A stretch of 64,000 nucleotides of DNA, taken from contig NZ_VAHD01000001.1 in assembly GCF_005876985.1 (NCBI RefSeq), positions 496,001-560,000 on the forward strand. The letters run 5' to 3'. Of this stretch, positions 17,513 through 29,446 are shown piece by piece (within the stretch, counting starts at the first letter, position 1; the number at the start of each line of letters is the position of its first letter). The position numbers and the translations under genes are program-made. Source of the stretch: Rhodoferax bucti (GTDB taxonomy: Bacteria; Pseudomonadota; Gammaproteobacteria; Burkholderiales; Burkholderiaceae_C). Under the pieces are notes generated by a model. That model ran no database searches. It was not told the origin of the DNA and saw nothing but the letters and a program-made list of their open reading frames with translations.

Positions 17513-18013
17513 TTAAAACGGAATATCGTCATCCATATCGTCAAACCCACTGGCCGGGCGAGGAGCCGGGGCTTGGCGGGGGGCAGGCGCCGGCGCCGCT
17601 GCGCGCGGAGGGGGTGCCATGCGGCGGGGAGGGGGGGCTCCACCTTCATCGCCACCATCGGACGGACCACCCATGCCTTCACGACCGCCCAAGAGTTGCA
17701 GCTCAGTGGCCACGATATCTACCGTGTTTTTCTCGACACCGGACTGGTCGGTGTACTTGCCGTACTTGAGACGGCCTTCCACATAAATCGGGCGGCCTTT
17801 TTTGACGTACTCCCCGGCGATTTCAGCCAAGCGGTCGTAAAAGGTGACGCGGTGCCACTGGGTGTCTTCCACCGTTTCGCCGGTGTTGCGGTCTTTGCGG
17901 CGGCTGCTGGTGGCCACGCTGACGTTCGCCACCGCCTGACCGGAGGGCAAGTAGCGGATTTCGGGATCGCGGCCGCAGTTGCCGACCAGAATGACTTTGT
18001 TGACGGATGCCAT
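17513..18013 (-). CDS. ssb: Single-stranded DNA-binding protein
   Basis: A 166-residue SSB. The OB fold fills residues 1-110, with the typical start MASVNKVILVGNCGRDPEIR and a VASSRRKDR-like DNA-binding strand (seen as VATSSRRKDRNTGE). A Gly/Pro/Ala-rich flexible linker follows, and the protein ends in the acidic tip DDDIPF that recruits repair and replication partners. It lies 24 bp downstream of the MFS gene, in the same direction, probably in one transcript. Confidence 0.97.
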   Translation of the reverse strand: MASVNKVILVGNCGRDPEIRYLPSGQAVANVSVATSSRRKDRNTGETVEDTQWHRVTFYDRLAEIAGEYVKKGRPIYVEGRLKYGKYTDQSGVEKNTVDIVATELQLLGGREGMGGPSDGGDEGGAPPPRRMAPPPRAAAPAPAPRQAPAPRPASGFDDMDDDIPF

Positions 18014-18037
18014 GGTTTTCTCCAGATTAGTCGCTGA

Positions 18038-19225
18038 TTATCCTGCCTTTGCAGCCACTTTCGGCGCAGGCGCCTCCATGCCCCAGGCCACGGCCAGCCA
18101 CAGCAGCATCGCCACGGTGCTAGTCAAAAACAAAGCCTGTGGGCCGGCCGATTTCACCAGCCAACCGCCCACAGCGCCACCGGCAAAAAAACCCAGCGAC
18201 TGCAGCGTGTTGTAAACCCCCAGCGCCGCGCCACGGGACGCCGCCGGCGCCACCCGCGAGGCCAAGCTAGGCTGGCTGGCCTCCAGCACATTGAAGCCGC
18301 AGAAAAACACAAACAGCACCAAGGCAATCGGCAACACCGTGGGCTCGGTGTGCAACAGACCCCACAAGGCCAGTTGCACCAGGGCAATCAAGCCGATGGC
18401 CGACAGAAACACTGCACGCAGGTAGCCCCGCTTTTCCAGCGGAAACAGCGTGGCCCCCATCACGAAGAAAGATGCCAGCACGGCAGGCAAATACACCTCC
18501 CAGTGCAGCTCGCGCGGCAAGCCGGCCTGCACCAGCAGAGCCGGCAATGCCACCCACATGGAGAGTTGCACCGCATGCAACACAAACACCCCGAAATCCA
18601 GACGCAGCAGGGCCGGATGCCGCAACACCGACAGCACCCCACCCCGCGCCTGGTCCACATGCTGCGCCGGCTCAGGCGGCACCCACCACAGCACCACCGC
18701 GACCCCACCCACGGCGAGGGCCGACGTCATGGCAAACAGGCCATGCAGCCCGATCTGCGCCGCCAACAAGGGCGACAGCACCAGCGACACCGCAAACATC
18801 AGCCCGATGCTGGCGCCCACCAGCGCCATGGCCTTGGTGCGCACCACATCGCGCGTCTGGTCTGCCAGCAAAGCGGTGACGGCGGCGGAAATAGCGCCCG
18901 CACCTTGCAAGGCACGACCGCCTACCAGCCACGCCAAAGTCGGCGCCCACGCGGCAATCGCGCTGCCTGCGGCAAATATCAGCAGGCCCAACACCATGAC
19001 CGGCTTGCGGCCGAACTTGTCCGAGGCCACACCAAAGGGAATCTGCAACAGGCCCTGCGTCAGCCCATAAATGCCCATGGCCATCCCGACCAGCGCGGCG
19101 TCATCGCCTCCGGGGTATTTGCGCGCCTCCAGCGCAAACACCGGCAGCACAAGAAATAGGCCCAGCATGCGCAAGGCAAAAATCAGCGCCAACGAGGCGC
19201 TGGAGCGCCGCTCTTGCGGCGTCAT
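18038..19225 (-). CDS. MFS transporter, YajR-like exporter
   Basis: A major facilitator of about 395 residues with twelve hydrophobic segments and the loop-2 motif GVASDKFGRKPVMVLG. The cytoplasmic start MTPQERRSSASLALIFALRM leads directly into helix 1. I use ATG 19225; it has no good ribosome site, and GTG codons at 19255 or 19264, following a GAGAG, are equally possible, so the N-terminus is uncertain by about 13 residues. The substrate is not evident. Divergent from uvrA with ssb downstream, an order I recall as common in this family. Confidence 0.88.
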   Translation of the reverse strand: MTPQERRSSASLALIFALRMLGLFLVLPVFALEARKYPGGDDAALVGMAMGIYGLTQGLLQIPFGVASDKFGRKPVMVLGLLIFAAGSAIAAWAPTLAWLVGGRALQGAGAISAAVTALLADQTRDVVRTKAMALVGASIGLMFAVSLVLSPLLAAQIGLHGLFAMTSALAVGGVAVVLWWVPPEPAQHVDQARGGVLSVLRHPALLRLDFGVFVLHAVQLSMWVALPALLVQAGLPRELHWEVYLPAVLASFFVMGATLFPLEKRGYLRAVFLSAIGLIALVQLALWGLLHTEPTVLPIALVLFVFFCGFNVLEASQPSLASRVAPAASRGAALGVYNTLQSLGFFAGGAVGGWLVKSAGPQALFLTSTVAMLLWLAVAWGMEAPAPKVAAKAG

Positions 19226-19296
19226 GGAGGTATCGGGAACAGTGGGGGCGGACACAGCAGTCACTCTCAAGCAATAAGGGCGGCGAAAACCGGGGG

Positions 19297-19326
19297 GTGA
19301 CACCGCAACACGACATTGTCTATCAT
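19297..19326 (+). promoter_or_regulatory. Candidate sigma-70 promoter, ancestral uvrA promoter
   Basis: GTGACA at 19297-19302 and TATCAT at 19321-19326 with an 18-bp spacer. It reads into the truncated uvrA copy. The -10 hexamer sits exactly at the left edge of the 108-bp direct repeat; in the second copy (20275-20280) it reads TATGAT with no good -35 in front. Prediction by eye only. Confidence 0.45.
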
Positions 19327-19432
19327 GGCGGGTTACTCTTCTGGCGGCCACGAACTTGAACACTCCTACCGACAACGGCACCTACCTTGCCCGGGCCCTG
19401 CAGCAGCAAACCATCAGCGTGCGGGGCGCACG
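19325..19432 (+). repeat. Left copy of a 108-bp direct repeat of the uvrA 5' end
   Basis: Identical over 108 bp to 20279-20386 (offset 954). With one mismatch allowed (C/G at 19324 and 20278) the match extends left to 19320 and 20274. It covers the uvrA leader and the first 25-26 codons. Flanks differ completely beyond these limits. Confidence 0.95.
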
Positions 19433-19436
19433 CTGA
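19356..19436 (+). pseudogene. Truncated uvrA 5' fragment (26 codons)
   Basis: The left repeat copy retains the TTG start and the first 26 codons of uvrA, ending at Arg in the conserved ISVRGAR stretch, where the inserted sequence immediately supplies TGA (19434-19436). The fragment lacks the Walker A motif and cannot function as UvrA; a short peptide might still be made if the ancestral promoter is active. Confidence 0.85.
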
Positions 19437-20278
19437 TATCGATGTTCACTGGCGAGAGTCGATGCCTATATGTGCAAGTACCCAATCACGTTAGTAACGA
19501 ACACTAAGATATATCAACTCAAACAACAGTAAAAAACGCCATGTCATACAACCGACTGTTATCTGTAGTGTTTCTCGCCGTTTGCACGCTACAACTCGCC
19601 GCATGTTCGGCTCCAAGTGCAAAGACCACACTGCATGAAACGCGCACCATTAAGCCAGACGATGGCGTTAGCATATTTTGGGACATTGGTATTTTTTCCG
19701 GCTCTCCAGAAATCCACAATGCGCTCAACCAAAACGGAACGTATTCGCAACGTTTCGAAGCCTGCACTAATGATTTTTTAGTCAAAACTTTTCAACGGAA
19801 TGGTTACGTAGCTACTGCGGAGAGAAGGCCTTTAGCGACCGTGAACAACACGGCGAGTAACGCAAAATTCATTTTGATTTTGAACAACGCCAAAGCGCGC
19901 TACACATCAGGTTCTGTTATTGCACACACTATCGGGTTAACGTTAGAGGGAACTCTTTATGAGCGCGATACAGGGAAATCGCTGTTGTCCGTGACATATC
20001 CTCTTTCATCCATGGCAGATGACAATGGAGCACTGGTTGTTCAACTAGTTCGCGGCTTAGCCAAAAAAGGCTTTCTTGATCGCCCAGTAGAGAAGGTGGT
20101 CGACTACGATGGCGTCTTAACTCAATCCTTCAGAAAAACCTCAGATTGCCCGATCTCAGTATCGGCACAACGATAAAGATGCATCGCGCGAATATTTGAT
20201 TACGCGAAAAATGGCATCGAGTTTTTCCACCGAAAGTGAAAGACAGCATAGAGCGACGTCAGTCCGTGCTTAACTATG
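19433..20278 (+). mobile_element. AT-rich insert between duplicated uvrA 5' ends
   Basis: The 846 bp between the direct repeats contains the lipoprotein gene and short flanks (108 bp before it, 102 bp after it). No integrase, transposase or terminal inverted repeat is visible. The arrangement fits recombination of a circular molecule carrying a uvrA start, or the remnant of a larger island. Mobility itself is inferred. Confidence 0.5.
19541..20176 (+). CDS. Putative lipoprotein inserted at the uvrA 5' end
   Basis: A 211-residue protein with a lipoprotein signal peptide: basic start MSYNRLL, hydrophobic core, then the lipobox LAAC with the cysteine near residue 23. The mature part has no family I recognise; a repeated cysteine pair and alternating hydrophobic strands suggest a small beta-rich periplasmic domain. 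Codon use is visibly AT-richer than its neighbours (for example many AAA, TTT and ATT codons). It is the only gene in an 846-bp segment (19433-20278) held between two copies of the uvrA start, which points to horizontal acquisition. Confidence 0.75.
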   Translation: MSYNRLLSVVFLAVCTLQLAACSAPSAKTTLHETRTIKPDDGVSIFWDIGIFSGSPEIHNALNQNGTYSQRFEACTNDFLVKTFQRNGYVATAERRPLATVNNTASNAKFILILNNAKARYTSGSVIAHTIGLTLEGTLYERDTGKSLLSVTYPLSSMADDNGALVVQLVRGLAKKGFLDRPVEKVVDYDGVLTQSFRKTSDCPISVSAQR

Positions 20279-20309
20279 ATGGCGGGTTACTCTTCTGGCG
20301 GCCACGAAC

Positions 20310-23369
<3,060 letters not shown>

Positions 23370-23375
23370 GTGCCT

Positions 23376-23430
23376 AAATAGCTGCTAGCGCACGTGGAAT
23401 ATGCGCTAGCAGCTATTAACTTTATAGCAA
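23376..23430 (-). repeat. Dispersed palindromic repeat, copy between uvrA and ygjP-like gene
   Basis: A 16-bp perfect stem (23377-23392 with 23402-23417) around the loop CGTGGAATA. Read on the minus strand it begins GTTTGCTATAAAGTTAATAG about 10 bp after the stop of the ygjP-like gene, and aligns along its length with the copy at 32447-32511. It could form a strong RNA hairpin ending both converging transcripts. Confidence 0.85.
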
Positions 23431-23440
23431 ACTCCACCAC

Positions 23441-24163
23441 TCAAATCGAGGCACCAAACGCTGCCTGCTCCAGCGCGGCGTGGTGCAGCTGCCAACCCGG
23501 CATGTGGCGCGCCACCAGCGCCCAGAAGGCGCGGGTGTGGCTCTTCTCTACGGTGTGGCACAACTCATGCACGATCACATAGTCCTGCACACTGGCAGCT
23601 AGCTCCATCACGCGGGGGTGAAACTCCAGCACGTTGTGCGCATTGCAGCTGGCCCAACGGCTCTGGAAAGTGCGAATGCGGGCCAGCGTGGCCTGCAAGC
23701 CGGTTTGCCGCTCCCAGTGGCGCACACGCTGCAACAATTTATCTTGTGCGCGATGCCGGTAAAAGTCTTCCAGCAAAGGCGCCAGCACCTGCTGCGCCAT
23801 GCTGCGGCCGGTGGGACACTCCAGCACAAAGCGTGCGGCGGTAAACCGAAGGCGTGCCACCGGCAGGGTGGGCACATGGCGCACCTCCACAAAGTAGGTG
23901 CGACCGGCATATCGCAAACGGCTGCCTGTCACCACATCACCCTGTGTTTGCGGCTGCGCCACCAGCGCCTGCTTCTCGCGTATCCAGCGCGCGCGCTGGC
24001 GCACCAGTGCCTCTTGCTCCGCCAACCCCACACGCGGGCCGCGCAGCAGCACCGGCTGGCCGCGCTCCACCGTCACGTAGTGGCGCTTGAGGCGCGAGTC
24101 CGCCCGAAAGCACCACTCGATTCGCGTCTGCCCGTACTGCAGGGTGTGTGTTGCGGTAGCCAT
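23441..24163 (-). CDS. YgjP/SprT-like zinc metallopeptidase (DUF45)
   Basis: A 240-residue protein with the zinc-metallopeptidase signature HELCH (in YVIVHELCHTVEKSHTRAFW) near the C-terminus, the third ligand position and the spacing of the YgjP family. Such genes often sit beside type I restriction genes, and this one starts immediately after the hsdR stop, so it is probably cotranscribed with hsdR. Its cellular substrate is not known; the family is only assumed to cleave proteins. Confidence 0.87.
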   Translation of the reverse strand: MATATHTLQYGQTRIEWCFRADSRLKRHYVTVERGQPVLLRGPRVGLAEQEALVRQRARWIREKQALVAQPQTQGDVVTGSRLRYAGRTYFVEVRHVPTLPVARLRFTAARFVLECPTGRSMAQQVLAPLLEDFYRHRAQDKLLQRVRHWERQTGLQATLARIRTFQSRWASCNAHNVLEFHPRVMELAASVQDYVIVHELCHTVEKSHTRAFWALVARHMPGWQLHHAALEQAAFGASI

Positions 24164-24164
24164 T

Positions 24165-27100
24165 TCAGTTCTTCAGCAACATGTCCAGAATGCGCCCCGC
24201 GTGGTCGCGCGCCACGCTGCGCTCCCAGCCTGCCAGCGGCATCAGCAGCTTGCGCAGCAGGTCTTTCACATCCGGGTGCAGCTGGGGCATGTGCTTCCAG
24301 TTCGCCGCCAAGGTGCGGGCCAGCTCCGGGTCGGCAAACAGTTGCTCGGTCGCCGTCTTGGCGGTGTCAGGGTCCAGCGCCGTAGTCAGGTAGTGGTACA
24401 CGGCAGACTGCGCCGCTGTGGCAAAGCCCGTGTTGTCTTTGTCGCGAATGCGCGCCCCAAACAGATCCAACTGCTCCAAAAACTGCGCCTGGCTGATGCG
24501 GCCCGCTTTTTCTTCAGCCAACAGCTTGTCCAGCTCCTCGGCCAGCTTGTCAAAAAAGCCGGGGTCTTTGTCGCGCCCGGTGGCAATGGTGTGCTTGAGC
24601 TGGTTCTTCATCACCAGCGCTTGGCTGCCAGGGTTGGCCAGCGCCCGCAGGCGCGCCATGTCGCCGGCGTTCAGGATGGACACCTCCTTGCCCAACAAAC
24701 TGCGCGCCGGACTGGCGTCCACATACTCGTCCAACAAGCGCTGCAGTAGCACGCTCTCCAGCCGGGTAATACGCTCGCGCTGCGCGCCCTCGGGTAGCTT
24801 GTCGCGCAACATCAGGCGCACTTCAGCAAAGAGTGTGAAGTACGGCTTGAACGGCACGCCGCGCACGTCGGGCAAGATGATGTCCACACTGCGGTTGAAC
24901 TGCTTCACCAGCTCCAAAAAGTCTTCCACCGCGTCCAGCCGCGTAGCTGGGTCCAGGTGGCGCTCGGCGTCCAGCTTGTAGGCTTCGCGCTCACGCACCG
25001 GGTCGTGCTGGCGCGGCAGCAGCCGCAAGATGCGCTCCAGCGTGGCCTGCAACTTGGGCAGCTCGCTCTCCACGCTTTGCCACACCTGCTGGGGCGTCAC
25101 GTCGCCGCCATAAAGCTTCAGCGCCGCATCCAGCTCGTCCACCACACCGTGGTAGTCCACGATGTAGCCCGCATTTTTGTGCGGCGGCAGCGTGCGGTTC
25201 ACCCGCGCAATGGCTTGCAGCAGCGTGTGTTCCTTGATGGGCTTGTCCAAGTACATGGTGCCCACAATGGGCGCGTCCCAGCCGGTGAGCAGCATGTCCG
25301 ACACGATAATCAGCCCCACCGGGTTATCCGCCTGCGGGAACAGCTTGCCCACAAAGTTGGCAATCTGATCAGCAGGCATAGCCACTGGCTGCTTGCCCGC
25401 TTTGATCTCATCCCGCACACGCTCTTCAATGGTGATGACCTTTTTGACATCTACCTTGTACTGCGCCGCTTCTTCCTGCACCGACAGCCCGGTGCGCGCA
25501 GCCGTCATGCCCGCCAACGACACCACCACCCGGCTCTCAAAGGTGGGCAGGCCTTGCGCTACACGCTGCGTCATGAGCGCGTCCAGCAAGTCTTTGTAGG
25601 CCACGGCCTGGTCACGCCCGTCGCACACCAGCATGCCCTTTAGGCCCTTGGCCTGCACGTTGCTGACGAAGTGCTCCACCAAATGCGCCGCCACCTGCTC
25701 CATGCGACCACTGGCCTCGCGCCAGCGGCGCAGCAGCTCACGCTGTAAAGCGAGCTGCTTGGCTTCGGGCAGGTGAGCGAACTGGTCTTTAAAGGCCTGG
25801 TCCAGCCCCGCATCGGTCGCCAGCGCCACCCAAGCGTCGATGTATTTGATGGGCAGCGTGGCCCCATCGGCCACGGCCTCGTGCAGGCGGTATTCGTCAA
25901 TATACGCACCCCCACCAAACTCGCCCAGCGTGTGCTTGTCGTCTTGAAGCAGCGGCGTGCCGGTAAACGCAATGAACTTGGCCTGCGGCAGGCTGGCGCG
26001 CATGAATGCAGCCAAAAAGTCGTACTGGCTGCGGTGCGCCTCGTCCACCAGCACATAGAAATTGGGCTTGCTGCTCAACACGCGGAAGTGCACCTTTTCC
26101 CGCGCCAGCTCCACCCAGTGCGCAGGCTTAAGCACGCCATCGGCGTCCACCTGCCCGTGGTGCACATTGCGCTCGTGCAGCATGAAAAAGTCTTTGCCCT
26201 CGCGCACACGGCGGTGGCGCTCTTGCTGGCCAGGGTCTGCATCTTCCGCATCGGCATCTGTCGAAAGCTCCGGCTCGGCATCAGCCTTGGCAGGGTCGGC
26301 AGGCGTGTCCCCTTCCTGAAACTTCTGCACCGTGCTGGTAAACACGCTGCCATAGTCGTTGCCCAGCAGCTTCACCAGCCCGTCCACCGACACCGCCTGC
26401 ACCGCCTTGATGCCCACGGCGTGGAAGGTCTCGAAGATTTGCTTGTCCAGGTCCTTGCGGTCCGTCAGCACCAGCACCGTGGGGTTGCCCAGGCCCGTGC
26501 TGTCGGAGCGCAGCATGCGCGCCAGCAGCGCCATGGTGAGCGACTTGCCGCTGCCCTGCGTGTGCCACACCACGCCGCCCTGTGGCTGTGGGGCCGTCAG
26601 GCGCTGCACCGCCTTGCGCACCGCGCGCCACTGCTGGTAGCGCGGCAGCTTCTTCACCGTCTTGCCCTCACGCGTTTCAAACAGCACAAAGTGCGTCACC
26701 AGTTGCAAAAAGCGGCTGGGCTCCAACAGCGCCCACAGCAACTGGTCTTGTTCGGTAGGCGCTTCCCCTGACGGCAAACCTTGCAGCGCCGCCACTGTGG
26801 CCAGCTCGTCGGGCTGCAGGCGGTAGCGCGCATACGCTTCGGGCTTGTTGCCCACCGCGCCATAGCGCCCGGCGCGGGCATTGAGCGCCACACACACTTG
26901 GTTGAACACAAACTGCGGCGCAAAGCTGCGCTGGTAGCCGTCAAGTTGCGCCAGCGCCTCTTCCAGCCGGTGGTGGCTGGCCTTGCACTCGATGATGGCC
27001 AGCGGCAGCCCGTTCAAGAATACAAGCAAGTCGGGCCGAAAACCATCGCCATCCGCACTGCGGCCCACGTACTGGCTCACCACATGAAAGTCGTTGCGGC

Positions 27101-27443
27101 TGGCATCCGAAGCATCTAGAAAATGCACGCTACGCATGCGCCCCTGCGCGTCGGCCAGTTGGATGTCACTGCGGTGCAGCACCTGCTGCCAAAACGCCTG
27201 GTTGGCAGGCAGCAGGTCGGTAGCCACGCGCTTGCGCAGCTCCAGCAGCGCAGCATCCACCCCACCCGGCGCCGTGGCCAGCCAAGGGTTCAGTGCCAGC
27301 AGGCGCGGGCGCAACACGTCTTCCAGCACAGGCGCCAAATGGCGCAGGGCCACGTGGACTGCGCTGCCCGGCAGATGGGTGTAGCCCAGCGTTTGCAACC
27401 AGGCAATAGCGGGCAGTTCTACGCCCTCATGTTCTGCGCTCAT
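24165..27443 (-). CDS. hsdR: Type I restriction enzyme, R subunit
   Basis: A 1092-residue restriction and translocation subunit. The N-terminal nuclease motif is readable as FRPDLLVFLNG followed by AIIECKAS (D and ExK). The helicase part carries Walker A (TQGSGKSLTMALLARML) and the DEAD-like VDEAHRSQYDF, then motif VI-like sequence QAIARVNRT. The C-terminal part is helical, for binding the methylase core. An unusual acidic stretch (AEPELSTDADAEDADPGQQE) lies in the first motor domain. Separated from hsdS and hsdM by a three-gene cassette on the other strand. Confidence 0.95.
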   Translation of the reverse strand: MSAEHEGVELPAIAWLQTLGYTHLPGSAVHVALRHLAPVLEDVLRPRLLALNPWLATAPGGVDAALLELRKRVATDLLPANQAFWQQVLHRSDIQLADAQGRMRSVHFLDASDASRNDFHVVSQYVGRSADGDGFRPDLLVFLNGLPLAIIECKASHHRLEEALAQLDGYQRSFAPQFVFNQVCVALNARAGRYGAVGNKPEAYARYRLQPDELATVAALQGLPSGEAPTEQDQLLWALLEPSRFLQLVTHFVLFETREGKTVKKLPRYQQWRAVRKAVQRLTAPQPQGGVVWHTQGSGKSLTMALLARMLRSDSTGLGNPTVLVLTDRKDLDKQIFETFHAVGIKAVQAVSVDGLVKLLGNDYGSVFTSTVQKFQEGDTPADPAKADAEPELSTDADAEDADPGQQERHRRVREGKDFFMLHERNVHHGQVDADGVLKPAHWVELAREKVHFRVLSSKPNFYVLVDEAHRSQYDFLAAFMRASLPQAKFIAFTGTPLLQDDKHTLGEFGGGAYIDEYRLHEAVADGATLPIKYIDAWVALATDAGLDQAFKDQFAHLPEAKQLALQRELLRRWREASGRMEQVAAHLVEHFVSNVQAKGLKGMLVCDGRDQAVAYKDLLDALMTQRVAQGLPTFESRVVVSLAGMTAARTGLSVQEEAAQYKVDVKKVITIEERVRDEIKAGKQPVAMPADQIANFVGKLFPQADNPVGLIIVSDMLLTGWDAPIVGTMYLDKPIKEHTLLQAIARVNRTLPPHKNAGYIVDYHGVVDELDAALKLYGGDVTPQQVWQSVESELPKLQATLERILRLLPRQHDPVREREAYKLDAERHLDPATRLDAVEDFLELVKQFNRSVDIILPDVRGVPFKPYFTLFAEVRLMLRDKLPEGAQRERITRLESVLLQRLLDEYVDASPARSLLGKEVSILNAGDMARLRALANPGSQALVMKNQLKHTIATGRDKDPGFFDKLAEELDKLLAEEKAGRISQAQFLEQLDLFGARIRDKDNTGFATAAQSAVYHYLTTALDPDTAKTATEQLFADPELARTLAANWKHMPQLHPDVKDLLRKLLMPLAGWERSVARDHAGRILDMLLKN

Positions 27444-27574
27444 GCGTCTCCCTGTGTATCTTGAATAACCTACGTGCCGCCTCGTTCAGCAATACGCACT
27501 TTTCATGTATTTTCCGGCCAATAGCCCAGCGCCATAATCATGCTTGGTCCAGACCTTAACCCAACCGCCCTCGA

Positions 27575-28465
27575 ATGCCACATTACGCAATTGTCAGCAT
27601 CCCGCTTGAAGCGCGAGAAGACACCGAGCAGTTGGGCAGCAAGCCCAAATTCTGGGTATTGATGGATGGGCAGCGTTGGTTGTTTAAGGAGGCCCGCCCC
27701 AATACTGGGGAAGACTGGGCGGAGAAAGCTGCGGCAGAGATTGCAGGTGCTATGGGCATTAATGCAGCCAAGGTGGAGCTTGCGGAATACAACGGCAAAG
27801 TTGGCTGTATCTCCTGCAATTTCATTGACGTAGACGCTGGTGAGGCACTGGTGCACGGCAATGAAATCATGGCTTGGAAAGTCACGGGCTATGACAAGAC
27901 CAAAATTTTCAGGCAAGCAGACCACACCATCGAAAACATCCAACTAGCCATTCGCGCACTGTCAGACTTTGCCGACACAGATGTTGTGCTCACGGAATTG
28001 GCAGGCTACATAGTGCTGGACGCCTTGATTGGCAACACAGATCGCCACCATGAGAACTGGGGCTTGCGCTTGCACAGCCCTGTGGCCCACCAAACTCGCG
28101 TGCTCAGCGCCGCCCCAAGTTTTGACCATGCTTCGTCTTTGGGTAGAGAGTTGTTGGACGCGCGCAGGACAGAGCTACTCGCCAATAGACAGGTAGAGCG
28201 CTACATCAGCAAAGGGCGAGGAGGCATCTTCCGCGACGCCGAGCAAGCACATGGCGAAAACCCTCTCCGGCTGGTACAGGTAGCGGCGAGGGCGTATCCT
28301 ACGTACTTCAGACCCGCCATTGAGCGGGTGGCGGCCTTAGACCCACAAGTGCTGCATGAGATATTCGAGCGCATACCACCCGAACGCGCGGCAGAACCCG
28401 CCAAGCGGTTTGCAGAGGCCATGGCATTGAGCGCCCGCCTCACCTTGTTAGATTTGTTGAAATGA
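27575..28465 (+). CDS. HipA-like kinase-fold protein lacking the HipA N-terminal domain
   Basis: A 296-residue protein with the HipA/CtkA kinase layout: a substrate-loop-like LGSKPKFWV (residues 20-28), the lysine of strand 3 (K38 in WLFKEA), the catalytic loop GNTDRHHENWG with D156 and N161, and the metal-binding D184 in SFDHASSLG. All key residues are present, so it is probably an active Ser/Thr kinase. HipA itself has an extra N-terminal domain, missing here but recognisable in the next gene, so the two may form one split HipA-type unit. Transcribed divergently from hsdR, 11 bp before the HIRAN gene. Confidence 0.8.
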   Translation: MPHYAIVSIPLEAREDTEQLGSKPKFWVLMDGQRWLFKEARPNTGEDWAEKAAAEIAGAMGINAAKVELAEYNGKVGCISCNFIDVDAGEALVHGNEIMAWKVTGYDKTKIFRQADHTIENIQLAIRALSDFADTDVVLTELAGYIVLDALIGNTDRHHENWGLRLHSPVAHQTRVLSAAPSFDHASSLGRELLDARRTELLANRQVERYISKGRGGIFRDAEQAHGENPLRLVQVAARAYPTYFRPAIERVAALDPQVLHEIFERIPPERAAEPAKRFAEAMALSARLTLLDLLK

Positions 28466-28475
28466 GTACCCCGAC

Positions 28476-29219
28476 ATGAGTACCCTCTTCGTTGCATGGC
28501 AAGCCCCCAGCCCCACTAGGGCATGGTTTCCCATTGGCCGCTTAGATGCGTCAGTAGGCCGACACGACTTTGTATTTCAGTACACCCATGGTGCACTGCA
28601 AGCCCAAGAAAGAGCCGGATTTTCGCCCCTGCTCGCCTTTCCTGAGTTTGAGCGTCGCTACGAAGCGAGCGAGCTATTCCCGCTGTTCAAAAACCGCATT
28701 CTGGAACCCAACCGCAAAGACTTTGCGGAATACCTGAACTGGCTGGACTTGGACCCCGCTCACGCAGACCCTATTGAAATTCTCAGCCTCACGGGCGGCG
28801 AACGCCAAACCGACAGCCTGGAAGTGTTTCCGCAAGTTCGCAAGATGGCGGATGGCACCATCAGTTGCCGTTTCTTTTTACATGGCCTGCGTCATGTCTC
28901 TGACGCAGCGCGCGCCCGCGCGGATGCGCTGACGGAAGGCGAAACCCTGCAAGTCGCTATTGAAGTCAACAACCCCGCCACGGGCTACGCCGTACAACTG
29001 CAAACCGAAGACTGCCACCTGATTGGCTGGGCTCCGCGCTATTTGGTCAATGACTTGCGCGCCGCCCTGCTGGAGCACTCCACCATCACAGCGACAGTGC
29101 GCCGTATCAACCGCATGGGTGCACCGTTTGCTCGCCGCGTGCTCATTGAGCTGCAAGGGGGCGTACCGGCAGGCTTTGAGCCAATGACCTCCAAGGAATA
29201 CAGCGTCTTGCCGGTTTAG
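28476..29219 (+). CDS. HipA-N-like (HipS-like) domain fused to a HIRAN domain
   Basis: A 247-residue protein. Residues about 1-120 follow the pattern of the HipA N-terminal domain: FPIGRLDAS, an F-x-Y pair, a PLL-x-FPEF turn, SELFPLFKNRIL, then DPIEILSLTGG and a VFP end. Residues about 128-235 match a HIRAN domain, including GYAVQLQ and GWAPRYLVNDL. HIRAN binds DNA 3' ends in HLTF and occurs fused to nucleases and helicases in bacteria. I infer a regulator or sensor partner for the kinase encoded 11 bp upstream. The domain pairing is inferred from patterns, not from a profile search. Confidence 0.7.
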   Translation: MSTLFVAWQAPSPTRAWFPIGRLDASVGRHDFVFQYTHGALQAQERAGFSPLLAFPEFERRYEASELFPLFKNRILEPNRKDFAEYLNWLDLDPAHADPIEILSLTGGERQTDSLEVFPQVRKMADGTISCRFFLHGLRHVSDAARARADALTEGETLQVAIEVNNPATGYAVQLQTEDCHLIGWAPRYLVNDLRAALLEHSTITATVRRINRMGAPFARRVLIELQGGVPAGFEPMTSKEYSVLPV

Positions 29220-29242
29220 GTGCTGTTTGCAGGGGCACGTGC

Positions 29243-29446
29243 ATGAAATCAACGACATCTTTGGCATCGGAGCCTGTGCACCCCATGCCCACTACGCCAA
29301 ATGCGGCATCAGCTTCCGTACCGCTGACGAGCTCCGAAATAGAGTCGCTAAGGCAGGGCAAGAGATCCATCTCCGCCTACGTGCAAAAGGAATTCGCCAC
29401 AGCGGTGCAACCCAAGCTTGACCGGCTGAAAAAGCAGGCCGCTTAG
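29243..29446 (+). CDS. Small protein at the end of the kinase-HIRAN cassette
   Basis: A 67-residue reading frame with ATG at 29243 preceded by AGGGG at a 7-bp distance. The C-terminal half (LTSSEIESLRQGKRSISAYVQKEF) looks like two charged helices; the first part is Thr/Pro/Ser-rich. It ends overlapping the last codon of the converging hsdS gene. No helix-turn-helix is evident, so it is not an obvious HipB-type antitoxin. Spacing suggests it is the third gene of the cassette. Confidence 0.5.
   Translation: MKSTTSLASEPVHPMPTTPNAASASVPLTSSEIESLRQGKRSISAYVQKEFATAVQPKLDRLKKQAA

Noticed and set aside
19433-20278. Insertion sequence at uvrA
   Set aside because: No transposase, no terminal inverted repeats, and the flanking repeat is 108 bp, far longer than a target-site duplication.
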